Source of the DNA: Sulfuricurvum sp.
GTDB lineage: Bacteria; Campylobacterota; Campylobacteria; Campylobacterales; Sulfurimonadaceae
Direction of reading: 5' to 3'
Assembly (NCBI GenBank): GCA_022729835.1
Contig: DZBC01000147.1
Coordinates: 1 to 5,443, forward strand
Length of the DNA stretch: 5,443 bases
Shown: piece after piece, positions 1-5,443 of the stretch
Numbering within the stretch: position 1 is the first letter of the stretch
Layout of the letters: each line of letters opens with the position of its first letter
The notes under the pieces: model-generated
Seen by the model: the letters and a program-made list of their open reading frames with translations, nothing else
What the model was told of the DNA's origin: nothing
Database searches by the model: none
Position numbers and translations under genes: made by a program

Positions 1-809
1 TGCATCCTGATGGTACTGCAAGCCAAGTGCAGGTACTGCGTGCGGGTCTCTTTACGCTGGTGGGCGAGGGCAAATTTTTGCGCTACGACGTCGAAAAAGA
101 GCAGCTCATCGAGCTACCCCGTCAGCCAGAATCGCGCTATCTCGCCTTGGCGTCACAGATGCAAGAGACACCCTCAGGTATCAGCGACGCAGTGATCGAC
201 CCCACACGCGGCGCGATTTTGGAGCTGCTGATGGATATGCCTACGGCTGCGGAGCGCATTGCACAGGGTGGGGTGATCGGTTATATTATTTTGGGACTGG
301 GGGCGTTTGGGATGCTGATCGCCTTTGTGCGCGGTGGGGTGCTGTTGATACAAAGTGCCAAAATCTCCGCGCAGCTCAAAGATATTGACGCACCCAAAGC
401 GAACAATGCGCTGGGCCGTCTTTTGGGGGTCTATAGGGCTAATGCCGCTGAAGATGTCGAGATCGTCGAGAGCCGACTGGATGAGGCCATTCTCAAAGAG
501 CTGCCCTCCATCACACGCGGTGAAGCGCTCATCAAACTGCTCGCTGCCGTCGCGCCGTTGCTGGGGCTACTGGGGACGGTCGTGGGTATGATCGAGACCT
601 TTCAGGCAATCACCCTCTTTGGTGCGGGTGATCCGAAGCTAATGGCCGGCGGTATCTCTAAGGCGCTGGTGACAACCATGCAAGGGCTTATCGTCGCAGT
701 GCCGCTGCTCTTTGCTCATGCGCTGGTGCGCTCACGTTCACGCGCCATCATTGAGATCTTGTCACAGCAGAGCGCTGGGCTGATCGCACACCGGATGGAG
801 CGACGCTAG
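1..809 (+). CDS. TtpC-like MotA/TolQ/ExbB proton-channel family protein, 5'-truncated
   Basis: The frame is open to the left edge (codons from base 3), so the GTG at 27 is internal and the true start is off-window; 268 residues are visible. Residues about 9-43 match the periplasmic tail region typical of ExbB-family proteins in TonB2 clusters (GLFTLVG, KFLRYDV, LIELPRQP). A DPTRGAILELL segment near 67-77 leads into a first membrane helix at about 90-113 (GGVIGYIILGLGAFG). The family core follows: APLLGLLGTVVGMIETF at about 184-200 and SKALVTTMQGLIVAVP at about 219-234, the two channel-lining helices with the conserved Thr positions. By family knowledge, Vibrio TtpC is an extra ExbB-like partner needed by the TonB2 system; its N-terminal half is periplasmic. 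Only 1 base separates its TAG stop from the next ATG. Family is secure; the TtpC-like role is inferred from the extension and gene order. Confidence 0.9.
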   Translation, partial: HPDGTASQVQVLRAGLFTLVGEGKFLRYDVEKEQLIELPRQPESRYLALASQMQETPSGISDAVIDPTRGAILELLMDMPTAAERIAQGGVIGYIILGLGAFGMLIAFVRGGVLLIQSAKISAQLKDIDAPKANNALGRLLGVYRANAAEDVEIVESRLDEAILKELPSITRGEALIKLLAAVAPLLGLLGTVVGMIETFQAITLFGAGDPKLMAGGISKALVTTMQGLIVAVPLLFAHALVRSRSRAIIEILSQQSAGLIAHRMERR

Positions 810-810
810 G

Positions 811-1329
811 ATGGATCTTTTACTGGAGGATTTGCTGCGGTTTATGGAACGCGGCGGCGATATCTTGTGGCTGATTTTTCTGGTCGCTTTTTTGATGTTT
901 GCTTTGCTGTTGGAGCGTTTTTGGTATCAGTACCGACTCGCGCCCAAGCGTTGTGAAGCGCTGCTACAGGATTGGTACACGCGTAGCGAGCACCGATCAT
1001 GGTGTGCCAAACAGATTCGTACCGCGCTTATGTCACAGCTTCGTAGTGAGCTACAGGGAATCGTACCCATCATCAAGGTATTGGTGGCGATGTTGCCGAT
1101 GCTGGGGCTGTTGGGCACCGTTAGCGGGATGATTCATGTCTTTGATATTATGGGTGTGACGGGTACGGGCAACGCTAGAGCGATGGCGCACGGGGTTTCG
1201 TTGGCCACAGTGCCTACTATGGCCGGTATGGTCGTGGCGGTGGTTGGCATCTTTTTGGTGTCTCGGCTGGAACATACCAATACGTTGATGCTGAGTCAGT
1301 TTGACGATAAGCTTGCACAGGAGAAGTGA
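811..1329 (+). CDS. exbB: ExbB (short, ExbB2-type) proton-channel subunit of the TonB complex
   Basis: This is a 172-residue inner-membrane protein of the MotA/TolQ/ExbB family. The first helix is at about 19-35, ending LLLERF. The second carries PMLGLLGTVSGM at 96-107. The third carries TVPTMAGMVVAVVGIF at 133-148. The 'PTMAGM' form of the third helix, rather than the 'TT.AGL' form, is characteristic of the short ExbB2 type that follows a TtpC-like gene. With ExbD it forms the proton-driven motor that energises TonB. The ATG at 811 begins 1 base after the upstream stop and has a GGAG ribosome site at 797-800 inside the upstream gene, so coupled translation is likely. It is shorter than E. 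coli ExbB (about 244 residues), which is normal for this type. The cytoplasmic loop at about 40-85 is compact and contains Cys48 and Cys65, with no evident special role. Confidence 0.93.
   Translation: MDLLLEDLLRFMERGGDILWLIFLVAFLMFALLLERFWYQYRLAPKRCEALLQDWYTRSEHRSWCAKQIRTALMSQLRSELQGIVPIIKVLVAMLPMLGLLGTVSGMIHVFDIMGVTGTGNARAMAHGVSLATVPTMAGMVVAVVGIFLVSRLEHTNTLMLSQFDDKLAQEK
1319..1323 (+). promoter_or_regulatory. Ribosome binding site deciding the exbD start
   Basis: AGGAG lies at the end of exbB, 5 bases before the ATG at 1329 and only 2 bases before the in-frame GTG at 1326. The spacing favours ATG 1329, which overlaps the exbB TGA stop by one base (TGATG), over the GTG. Confidence 0.7.
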
Positions 1330-1736
1330 TGAAACGCGATTATCTTAACCACAACGGTGAGGACGACACCGCCATCGACATGACGCCGATGCTCGACATC
1401 GTCTTTATCATGCTGATCTTTTTCATCGTCACTACCTCTTTTGTCAAAGAATCAGGCATCAGTGTCAACCGTCCCAAGGCGGACACGGCGGAGCGCCAGG
1501 AGCGCGGCAACATCATGGTGGGTATTAAACCCAACGGTGAGGTGTGGATCGACAAGCGGCTCGTAGAGATCGCTGCCGTACGGGCAAATGTTGAGCGTTT
1601 GCATGCTCAAAACCCCGAAGGTTCGGTGGTCATTATTGCAGATCAGGCCTCACAAAACGGTGTGCTGGTGGCGGTGATGGATCAGATTCGTCTAGCAGGG
1701 ATAGAAAACATCTCGCTTGCCGCCAGCAAGGATTAG
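1329..1736 (+). CDS. exbD: ExbD, TonB-complex proton-channel subunit
   Basis: This is a 135-residue single-pass inner-membrane protein. It has a short cytoplasmic N-terminus, then IDMTPMLDIVFIMLIFFIV at 16-34, the family signature. Asp23 in PMLD is the equivalent of the essential proton-carrying Asp25 of E. coli ExbD. The periplasmic domain that follows has the usual ExbD/TolR pattern: GISVNRPKA, a GxIxI-like strand around MVGIKPNGEVWID, VVIIADQAS, and a closing helix with VMDQIRLAGIENISLA. An in-frame GTG one codon earlier (1326) is possible, but the ribosome site is too close to it. The gene overlaps the exbB stop by one base and is followed 4 bases later by tonB, so the stoichiometric partners are translated from one message. 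Length is normal for the family. Confidence 0.95.
   Translation: MKRDYLNHNGEDDTAIDMTPMLDIVFIMLIFFIVTTSFVKESGISVNRPKADTAERQERGNIMVGIKPNGEVWIDKRLVEIAAVRANVERLHAQNPEGSVVIIADQASQNGVLVAVMDQIRLAGIENISLAASKD
1728..1732 (+). promoter_or_regulatory. Ribosome binding site deciding the tonB GTG start
   Basis: AAGGA in the last codons of exbD lies 8 bases before GTG 1741. An upstream in-frame TTG at 1717 would add eight residues (MPPARIRF) and overlap exbD by 20 bases, but it has no comparable ribosome site, so GTG 1741 is preferred. Confidence 0.6.
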
Positions 1737-1740
1737 ATTC

Positions 1741-2367
1741 GTGATACTTGTACGCTACGCCTTTGCGGCTTTCGCGGCACTGCTGTGCGCTGTGGGACTC
1801 TTTTGGATGATGCAGATGCTCATTACTCCAGCTGAAGAAGTGGTGCTTAACGCCTCTGTGTCGCGTAGCATCGACTTCGTGCGCGTCAAGCGCCAAGAGG
1901 CGGAGCCGGAGATGAAAAAGCGTCTTCCTCCCGAACCCCAGCCCAAACCCCAACCTCCGACCCAAACCCAAAAGATCGCTACGCAGAGCCAGACCCCCGC
2001 ACAAAGTGCGCCGATCAGTGCGATGGTGCCCGATCTGCCCACGCAAGGTGCGTTTGCCAAGGGTGCGGCGCTCTCCATGAACATGATGCAGGGCGACTCT
2101 GAACTCACTCCGCTGGTGCGGATCGATCCGCAGTATCCGCCGCGTGCGCGGCGTCTGGGTATCGAAGGGGTGATAAAAGCACAGATTTTGGTGGATACCG
2201 AGGGTAAGCCCAAATCGATCGAGATTATTGAATCTGATCCCCCCGGCGAGTTCGACTCTAGCGTGAGCCGCGCTTTGATGCGCTGGAAGTTTCGCCCAAA
2301 AATCGAAGGCGGCGTGGCGATGGAGTACAGCGGTGTTGTCACGATCCTCTTCAGTCTGAATCAGTAA
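1741..2367 (+). CDS. tonB: TonB energy transducer (TonB2-type)
   Basis: This is a 208-residue protein counted from GTG 1741. It spans the inner membrane once and reaches across the periplasm to the TonB box of outer-membrane receptors. The N-terminal anchor is at about 6-28 (YAFAAFAALLCAVGLFWMM). A short proline-rich spacer follows at 63-73 (PPEPQPKPQPP), then a Gln/Thr/Ser/Pro-rich linker to about 100. The C-terminal TonB domain occupies about 122-208. Landmarks are YPPRARRLGIEG at 132-143 (the conserved YP), VDTEGKPKSIEI at 151-162, and the WKFRP element at 182-186. The anchor contains no histidine, unlike the SxxxH anchor of E. coli TonB, and the proline-rich part is short; both point to the smaller TonB2 class. 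It follows exbD by 4 bases. The 1717 TTG is a less likely start. Confidence 0.93.
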   Translation: MILVRYAFAAFAALLCAVGLFWMMQMLITPAEEVVLNASVSRSIDFVRVKRQEAEPEMKKRLPPEPQPKPQPPTQTQKIATQSQTPAQSAPISAMVPDLPTQGAFAKGAALSMNMMQGDSELTPLVRIDPQYPPRARRLGIEGVIKAQILVDTEGKPKSIEIIESDPPGEFDSSVSRALMRWKFRPKIEGGVAMEYSGVVTILFSLNQ

Positions 2368-2370
2368 GGA
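2366..2370 (+). promoter_or_regulatory. Ribosome binding site of the TPR gene
   Basis: AAGGA overlaps the last two bases of the tonB TAA stop and sits 8 bases before ATG 2379. It supports that start and coupling to tonB. A second purine stretch (AAGAGGG, 2371-2377) lies too close to the start codon to be the main site. Confidence 0.6.
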
Positions 2371-2378
2371 AAGAGGGT

Positions 2379-3554
2379 ATGAATAAAACGATTACAACGC
2401 TCCTGTTGGCCGCGTCTTTGTATGGAGCCGCGCCGACCATGAGCATGAAGACCTACGAGGTGATCAACAAAGCACAGGAGATGATGGAGGCGCAGCGCTA
2501 TGGCGAGGCGGCCAAGGCGCTTGATGAGCATCTGGCAAAAACTGAAAAACTCCCCTTTGATCAGGCGTACATGTACAACATCTACGGCTATCTCTATCTC
2601 GCCGAGGCCAGTTACAAAAAAGCGCTTGTGGTGTTTGAGAAGGCTTTGGCGCTAGGGGTACTTGATGAGAAGATGCAGCAAAACCTACTCTACAATCTCG
2701 CGCAGCTCTATCTGCAAGAGGGTGATTTTAAGCGCTCAATCGAGCGCTTCGAGCGCTGGCTGGAACATGCCACAGAGGTGAGTGCGGAGCAGCGGATGCT
2801 CTATGTCAGTGCGCTGATCCAGTCTAAAGCGTTTGAAAAGGCGCTGGGTGTCGTGACTCGGGTGATTGCACAAGCACCAAAACCTTTGGCGTTGCATTAT
2901 CAGACCCGTTTTTATCTGGAGTATGAGTTAGGACGCTTGAATGAAGCGATTAAAACCTTACATGTAATGATCCAGCTTTTTGAACCGAGCAAAACTTACT
3001 ATGCGCAGCTTGCCGGACTCTACGGTATGCAAGAGCGTTACAGCGAAGTACTGGGGGTGATGGAGCTGATGCATGCGCAGAAGATGGAGTTTAGCGAAGC
3101 CGAAACCTTGCAGTACGCGCGCCTGCTGCTCTCACAAGACCAACCCTACCGTGGGGCGAAGGTGCTCGATGAAGCACTGGAATCAAAAAAGCTGCCGCGC
3201 AGCGCAGAGCATCTAAAGCTCGCCGCCGAAGCCTTTTTGAGTGCGCGTGACTACTTGCGCTCGATTCGTTATTATGAAGAGCTGGCGGGTATGGAGGGCG
3301 AAAAAGGGGAACATTACGCCACTATCGCCAACCTCTACGCCAGAAAACATCAATACGACAAAGTAGTCCAAACCGTAGATCAAGCGCTCAAGCAAGGAAA
3401 AAAAGGCCAAGGAGACCTGCTAATGCTTCAGGGTTTTGCCTACTTTGAACTGGGCGAAACGCTCAAGGCTAAAGCGGTTTTTGATGAAGCCAAAAATGAT
3501 CCCAAACACGCCAAAGCAGCGTCGCAGTGGATCGAGTTTTTGACGGGGTCGTGA
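2379..3554 (+). CDS. Exported tetratricopeptide-repeat protein of the TonB operon
   Basis: This is a 391-residue protein. It has an N-terminal Sec-type signal (MNKTITTLLLAASLYGAAPT, with cleavage plausible after about residue 18), so it is probably periplasmic. The rest is almost wholly paired amphipathic helices of TPR type. The clearest units are at about 24-57 (EMMEAQRYGEAAKALDE), 64-97 (NIYGYLYLAEASYKKALVVFEKAL), 103-136 (LLYNLAQLYLQEGDFKRSIE), 312-345 (HYATIANLYARKHQYDKVVQ) and 347-380 (LLMLQGFAYFELGETLKAK); weaker units lie between. TPR domains are protein-binding scaffolds with no catalytic residues. A TPR gene as the last member of a TtpC-ExbB-ExbD-TonB cluster is a recurring arrangement, and a role in assembling or positioning the TonB complex is an inference. 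It starts 11 bases after tonB and is the last gene before the convergent junction. Its partner and exact function cannot be read from sequence. Confidence 0.88.
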   Translation: MNKTITTLLLAASLYGAAPTMSMKTYEVINKAQEMMEAQRYGEAAKALDEHLAKTEKLPFDQAYMYNIYGYLYLAEASYKKALVVFEKALALGVLDEKMQQNLLYNLAQLYLQEGDFKRSIERFERWLEHATEVSAEQRMLYVSALIQSKAFEKALGVVTRVIAQAPKPLALHYQTRFYLEYELGRLNEAIKTLHVMIQLFEPSKTYYAQLAGLYGMQERYSEVLGVMELMHAQKMEFSEAETLQYARLLLSQDQPYRGAKVLDEALESKKLPRSAEHLKLAAEAFLSARDYLRSIRYYEELAGMEGEKGEHYATIANLYARKHQYDKVVQTVDQALKQGKKGQGDLLMLQGFAYFELGETLKAKAVFDEAKNDPKHAKAASQWIEFLTGS

Positions 3555-3596
3555 AGCGCTGATGCGAAGGTGTAGGGCCGCAAGGCGCACACGCTC
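3555..3596. other. Convergent intergenic junction with a weak hairpin
   Basis: These 42 bases separate the stop codons of the TPR gene (+) and the phytase gene (-). Arms GTGT (3570-3573) and ACAC (3589-3592) flank an inner GCC-GCAA-GGC hairpin (3577-3586), giving a short interrupted stem. Neither strand has a U-tract just after the stem, so this is not a convincing intrinsic terminator. A bidirectional terminator would be expected at such a junction. Transcription may instead end inside the opposing gene or by Rho. Confidence 0.35.
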
Positions 3597-4625
3597 CTAA
3601 AAAGAGGAGAGCGGAGCGAGAATCTTTTCGATGCGGATAATTTTGAAGTTTTGGGTGTTGGATGGGGTGGCGTGGCCGTCTTGGACGACCAAAAAGCCAT
3701 AAGGGTAGAGCACGCCGATATTCGCAGCGGTAACGTCGAGACCGTCGGTCTCTTGTGCGCCGTCGATCACATCGTCGTCGATGGTAAATTTGCCCAAAAA
3801 GAGACCGCTTTGACGATTATAGACGTTGTAGGCGTGCTCACCTTGTGAGGAGGCGAAGAGGTAGCCTGAGCCGCCTTCCATCGTATAAAGTGCCAGCCCT
3901 TCCACGTCGGCGACGAGATGGCCGTTTTTACCGGTGGAGTCGATCAGCACACGGTGCGCGGGGGCGTCGGCTTTGGCATCATAACGCCAGATACCCACAT
4001 CCTCTTCACCGATGTAAAGTGCGCCTAGTTCATCATCCGCGACGCAGCCCTCAGTCTGGCTGCCCACTTCAAAAAGGCGTACGCGTTTTGCATCGACTTT
4101 GCCCTCATGTTCGAACAGTTCGAGCTGCTCTACTGTGCCAAATTTGTTGTTGACAAAGACATAGGTCTGATCACCCTCTTGGTACATGCACAAGCCATAG
4201 TTCTCTTTGATCGTTTCGATGCTACGCTCGGCGATAGGGTAGAGTTGGCGCGTTTGTGCGTCGATGGCGTAGAGGGCGAGCGTGTCGTCGTCGCGCTTGG
4301 TGGCGGCTACGATACTGAGGCTCTGATCACCGATATGGACGTTGTTGCGCAGATCGACGTTGTTAAAGCGCCCATCAGGAAGGCTTTGGATGCGTTTGCC
4401 CGAGAGATCATACACCTCTAGGCCACCCCCTTTTTTATGGGTGCCGATGATGAGGCTTTGGTAGGGGTCGCTTGGATGAATCCAGATGGCCGGATCATCG
4501 GCGACGTCACCCACTGTGGCCATTGGCTCGGTTTGCGCATCGGCGCTTACATGTAAGGTACGCTCATGGTGGGCGCAACCGCCCAGAGCAAGAGCGAGCG
4601 CGAGGCTAAGTAGGGCTGTTTTCAT
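3597..4625 (-). CDS. Beta-propeller phytase (3-phytase family), predicted outer-membrane lipoprotein
   Basis: This is a 342-residue protein matching the beta-propeller phytase family, Ca2+-dependent enzymes that release phosphate from phytate. Motifs run in family order: DDPAIW 43-48, THKKGG 62-67, GRFNNVDLR 85-93, ATKRDDDTL 108-116, ENYGLCMY 141-148, VNNKFGTVEQ 158-167, SQTEGCVADD 189-198, LYIGEEDVGIW 203-213, ADVEGLALY 239-247, SSQG 259-262, ETDGLDV 292-298, VVQDG 313-317, NFKIIRIEKIL 326-336. By recalled alignment to the Bacillus enzyme, Lys64/65, Arg111, Tyr143 and Lys161 fall at phosphate-binding positions and the acidic clusters at Ca sites. The signal peptide ends in LGGC, giving lipidated Cys17. 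Residue +2 is Ala, not Asp, so Lol transfer to the outer membrane is expected. Cys146 and Cys194 could form a disulfide. It starts 3 bases after the receptor gene with only a weak ribosome site (CAGG), suggesting coupled translation. Activity on phytate itself is inferred from family. Confidence 0.94.
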   Translation of the reverse strand: MKTALLSLALALALGGCAHHERTLHVSADAQTEPMATVGDVADDPAIWIHPSDPYQSLIIGTHKKGGGLEVYDLSGKRIQSLPDGRFNNVDLRNNVHIGDQSLSIVAATKRDDDTLALYAIDAQTRQLYPIAERSIETIKENYGLCMYQEGDQTYVFVNNKFGTVEQLELFEHEGKVDAKRVRLFEVGSQTEGCVADDELGALYIGEEDVGIWRYDAKADAPAHRVLIDSTGKNGHLVADVEGLALYTMEGGSGYLFASSQGEHAYNVYNRQSGLFLGKFTIDDDVIDGAQETDGLDVTAANIGVLYPYGFLVVQDGHATPSNTQNFKIIRIEKILAPLSSF

Positions 4626-4628
4626 GGT

Positions 4629-5443
4629 TTAGAACTTGCCTGAAAGGGTCAACATAAAGACGGAGCCAGCACGCTCGACTTGGGTTTCATAGTCATCCAC
4701 TTTACCGGCAATTTTGTCTTCAAGAGATTCATAAGCCGTGATTTTTTCGGTAACGTCGGCATCAACCAAGTTGTCGCCTGTAAGGCGCAGGGTGAGCATA
4801 TCGGTTGGTTTGTATTCGATGTAGGCTTCAAGATTGGCATCGTATTGGGTGATTTCGGTGGTAACGGAGTCTTCGTAGGTAGAGTCACCGCGTTTTTGGT
4901 AGCTAAAGCCGTAGCTCAGACCCAAAGAGGAGAGGGTGTGGCTTAGGCCGAAGTTGTACGCATAGTCGGGTTGGTCGTTGAAGCGGCGGTCTTTGCCTGT
5001 GAAGGGGTCTTCGATTTCGGAATCAAAGTAGCTGTAGTTGGCAAAGAAGCTCACGGAAGGAACACCGATGAAGCTAAGCGGGAAGCTGGCGTCAAGTTCT
5101 AGACCTTGAACCGTACCGTCAGCGACGTTGTCTAGGGTGTAGTTGCCGCCTTTGAAGGTTTCGCCATCATCTTCAACCAGATTTTCATTTAGGTAGAGAT
5201 ACTCGATTTTATCCTTGACACTGCGGTAAAAGAGGTTGGCGCCTACCATACCGAATTGGCGTCCAAAAGCGTGCTCATAGCCCAAATCGACTCCCATGGC
5301 TGTTTCGGGTTCAAGCTCGGGATTGCCTTTGAGGGTGTCGTAGTCGGCAGGTGCATCTTCGGCTTCGAAGGGTACCATTTCGTCAAAGTTTGGACGGCGG
5401 ACGGTTTGGGCGAGGCTTAGGCGTACGCGGTCATTTTGGGTAA
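4629..5443 (-). CDS. TonB-dependent outer-membrane receptor, C-terminal part
   Basis: The frame is open from the right edge, so the N-terminal signal, TonB box, plug and early barrel strands are off-window; 270 C-terminal residues are visible. The ATG at 5376-5378 is internal. Typical receptor barrel motifs are present: RLSLAQTVRRPNFDEM near 7-22 and GNPELEPETAMGVDLGYEH near 39-57, followed by NLFYRSVKDKIEYLY. After these come alternating amphipathic strands rich in Tyr, Phe and Asp/Glu loops. The protein ends LTLSGKF, with the terminal Phe expected of a BAM-recognised barrel. Such receptors import large or scarce ligands such as metal chelates, cobalamin or glycans, using energy from TonB. 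The barrel end does not identify the ligand. The phytase gene 3 bases downstream suggests phytate, a metal-phytate complex or an inositol phosphate product. Confidence 0.93.
   Translation of the reverse strand, partial: TQNDRVRLSLAQTVRRPNFDEMVPFEAEDAPADYDTLKGNPELEPETAMGVDLGYEHAFGRQFGMVGANLFYRSVKDKIEYLYLNENLVEDDGETFKGGNYTLDNVADGTVQGLELDASFPLSFIGVPSVSFFANYSYFDSEIEDPFTGKDRRFNDQPDYAYNFGLSHTLSSLGLSYGFSYQKRGDSTYEDSVTTEITQYDANLEAYIEYKPTDMLTLRLTGDNLVDADVTEKITAYESLEDKIAGKVDDYETQVERAGSVFMLTLSGKF

Noticed and set aside
27..29. GTG as the true start of the first gene
   Set aside because: The frame continues open to base 3, and the flanking residues belong to the periplasmic domain of a longer family. 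The gene is cut by the window edge.
10..195. 61-codon ATG frame near the left edge
   Set aside because: It is in a different frame from the clearly homologous TtpC-like protein, which is open to the edge. Its Arg/Ser/Cys-rich translation is a shadow.
1755..2342. 195-codon open frame on the - strand opposite tonB
   Set aside because: It lies antisense to a clearly identified TonB, and its translation has no recognisable motif, ribosome site or operon context. It is explained by codon bias in the real gene.
3555..3596. Possible bidirectional intrinsic terminator between the convergent genes
   Set aside because: The stem is short and interrupted and no U-run follows it on either strand. The run of A at 3599-3602 lies on the wrong side for the - strand and is not a U-tract on the + strand.
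3845..4421. Two + strand open frames of about 100 codons opposite the phytase gene
   Set aside because: They overlap the strongly motif-supported phytase. Their translations are Arg/His-rich or otherwise unstructured, typical of shadow frames.
5376..5378. ATG as the start of a short 249-residue outer-membrane protein
   Set aside because: The frame continues upstream with RLSLAQTVRRPNF, a standard internal barrel motif of TonB-dependent receptors, so this is the C-terminal part of a larger receptor.
1..5443. CRISPR arrays, tRNA/rRNA genes, insertion sequences
   Set aside because: No spaced direct repeats, RNA gene signatures, transposase motifs or terminal inverted repeats were seen. Coding sequence covers nearly the whole window.

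Overview
The window looks like part of a Gram-negative (diderm) chromosome. It has a TonB/ExbB/ExbD energy-transducing system, the C-terminal half of an outer-membrane TonB-dependent receptor, and a lipoprotein signal peptide. Base composition is near even to slightly GC-rich by eye. The style fits Pseudomonadota or Campylobacterota, but nothing here fixes the taxon. Gene density is very high, with several stop/start overlaps and no gap above about 45 bases.

Left block (1-3554, + strand): five closely packed genes in the order typical of a 'TonB2-type' energiser. First is an ExbB/TolQ/MotA-family protein with an N-terminal periplasmic extension (TtpC-like), cut by the left edge. It is followed by a short ExbB, an ExbD, a TonB and an exported TPR protein. 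Gaps run from a 1-base overlap to 11 bases, so this is almost certainly one operon whose promoter lies left of the window. In related clusters a DUF3450 protein usually precedes the first gene; it would be off-window here.

Right block (3597-5443, - strand): the 3' half of a TonB-dependent receptor gene, then 3 bases later a gene for a beta-propeller phytase with a lipobox. The two blocks converge on a 42-base junction at 3555-3596.

The simplest joint reading is a phytate (inositol hexakisphosphate) or metal-phytate scavenging locus. A lipid-anchored phytase would cut phytate at the outer membrane, the receptor would import a product or chelate, and the nearby ExbB/ExbD/TonB complex would energise the receptor. 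The gene identities rest on clear motifs. The functional link between the two convergent blocks is inference from proximity.
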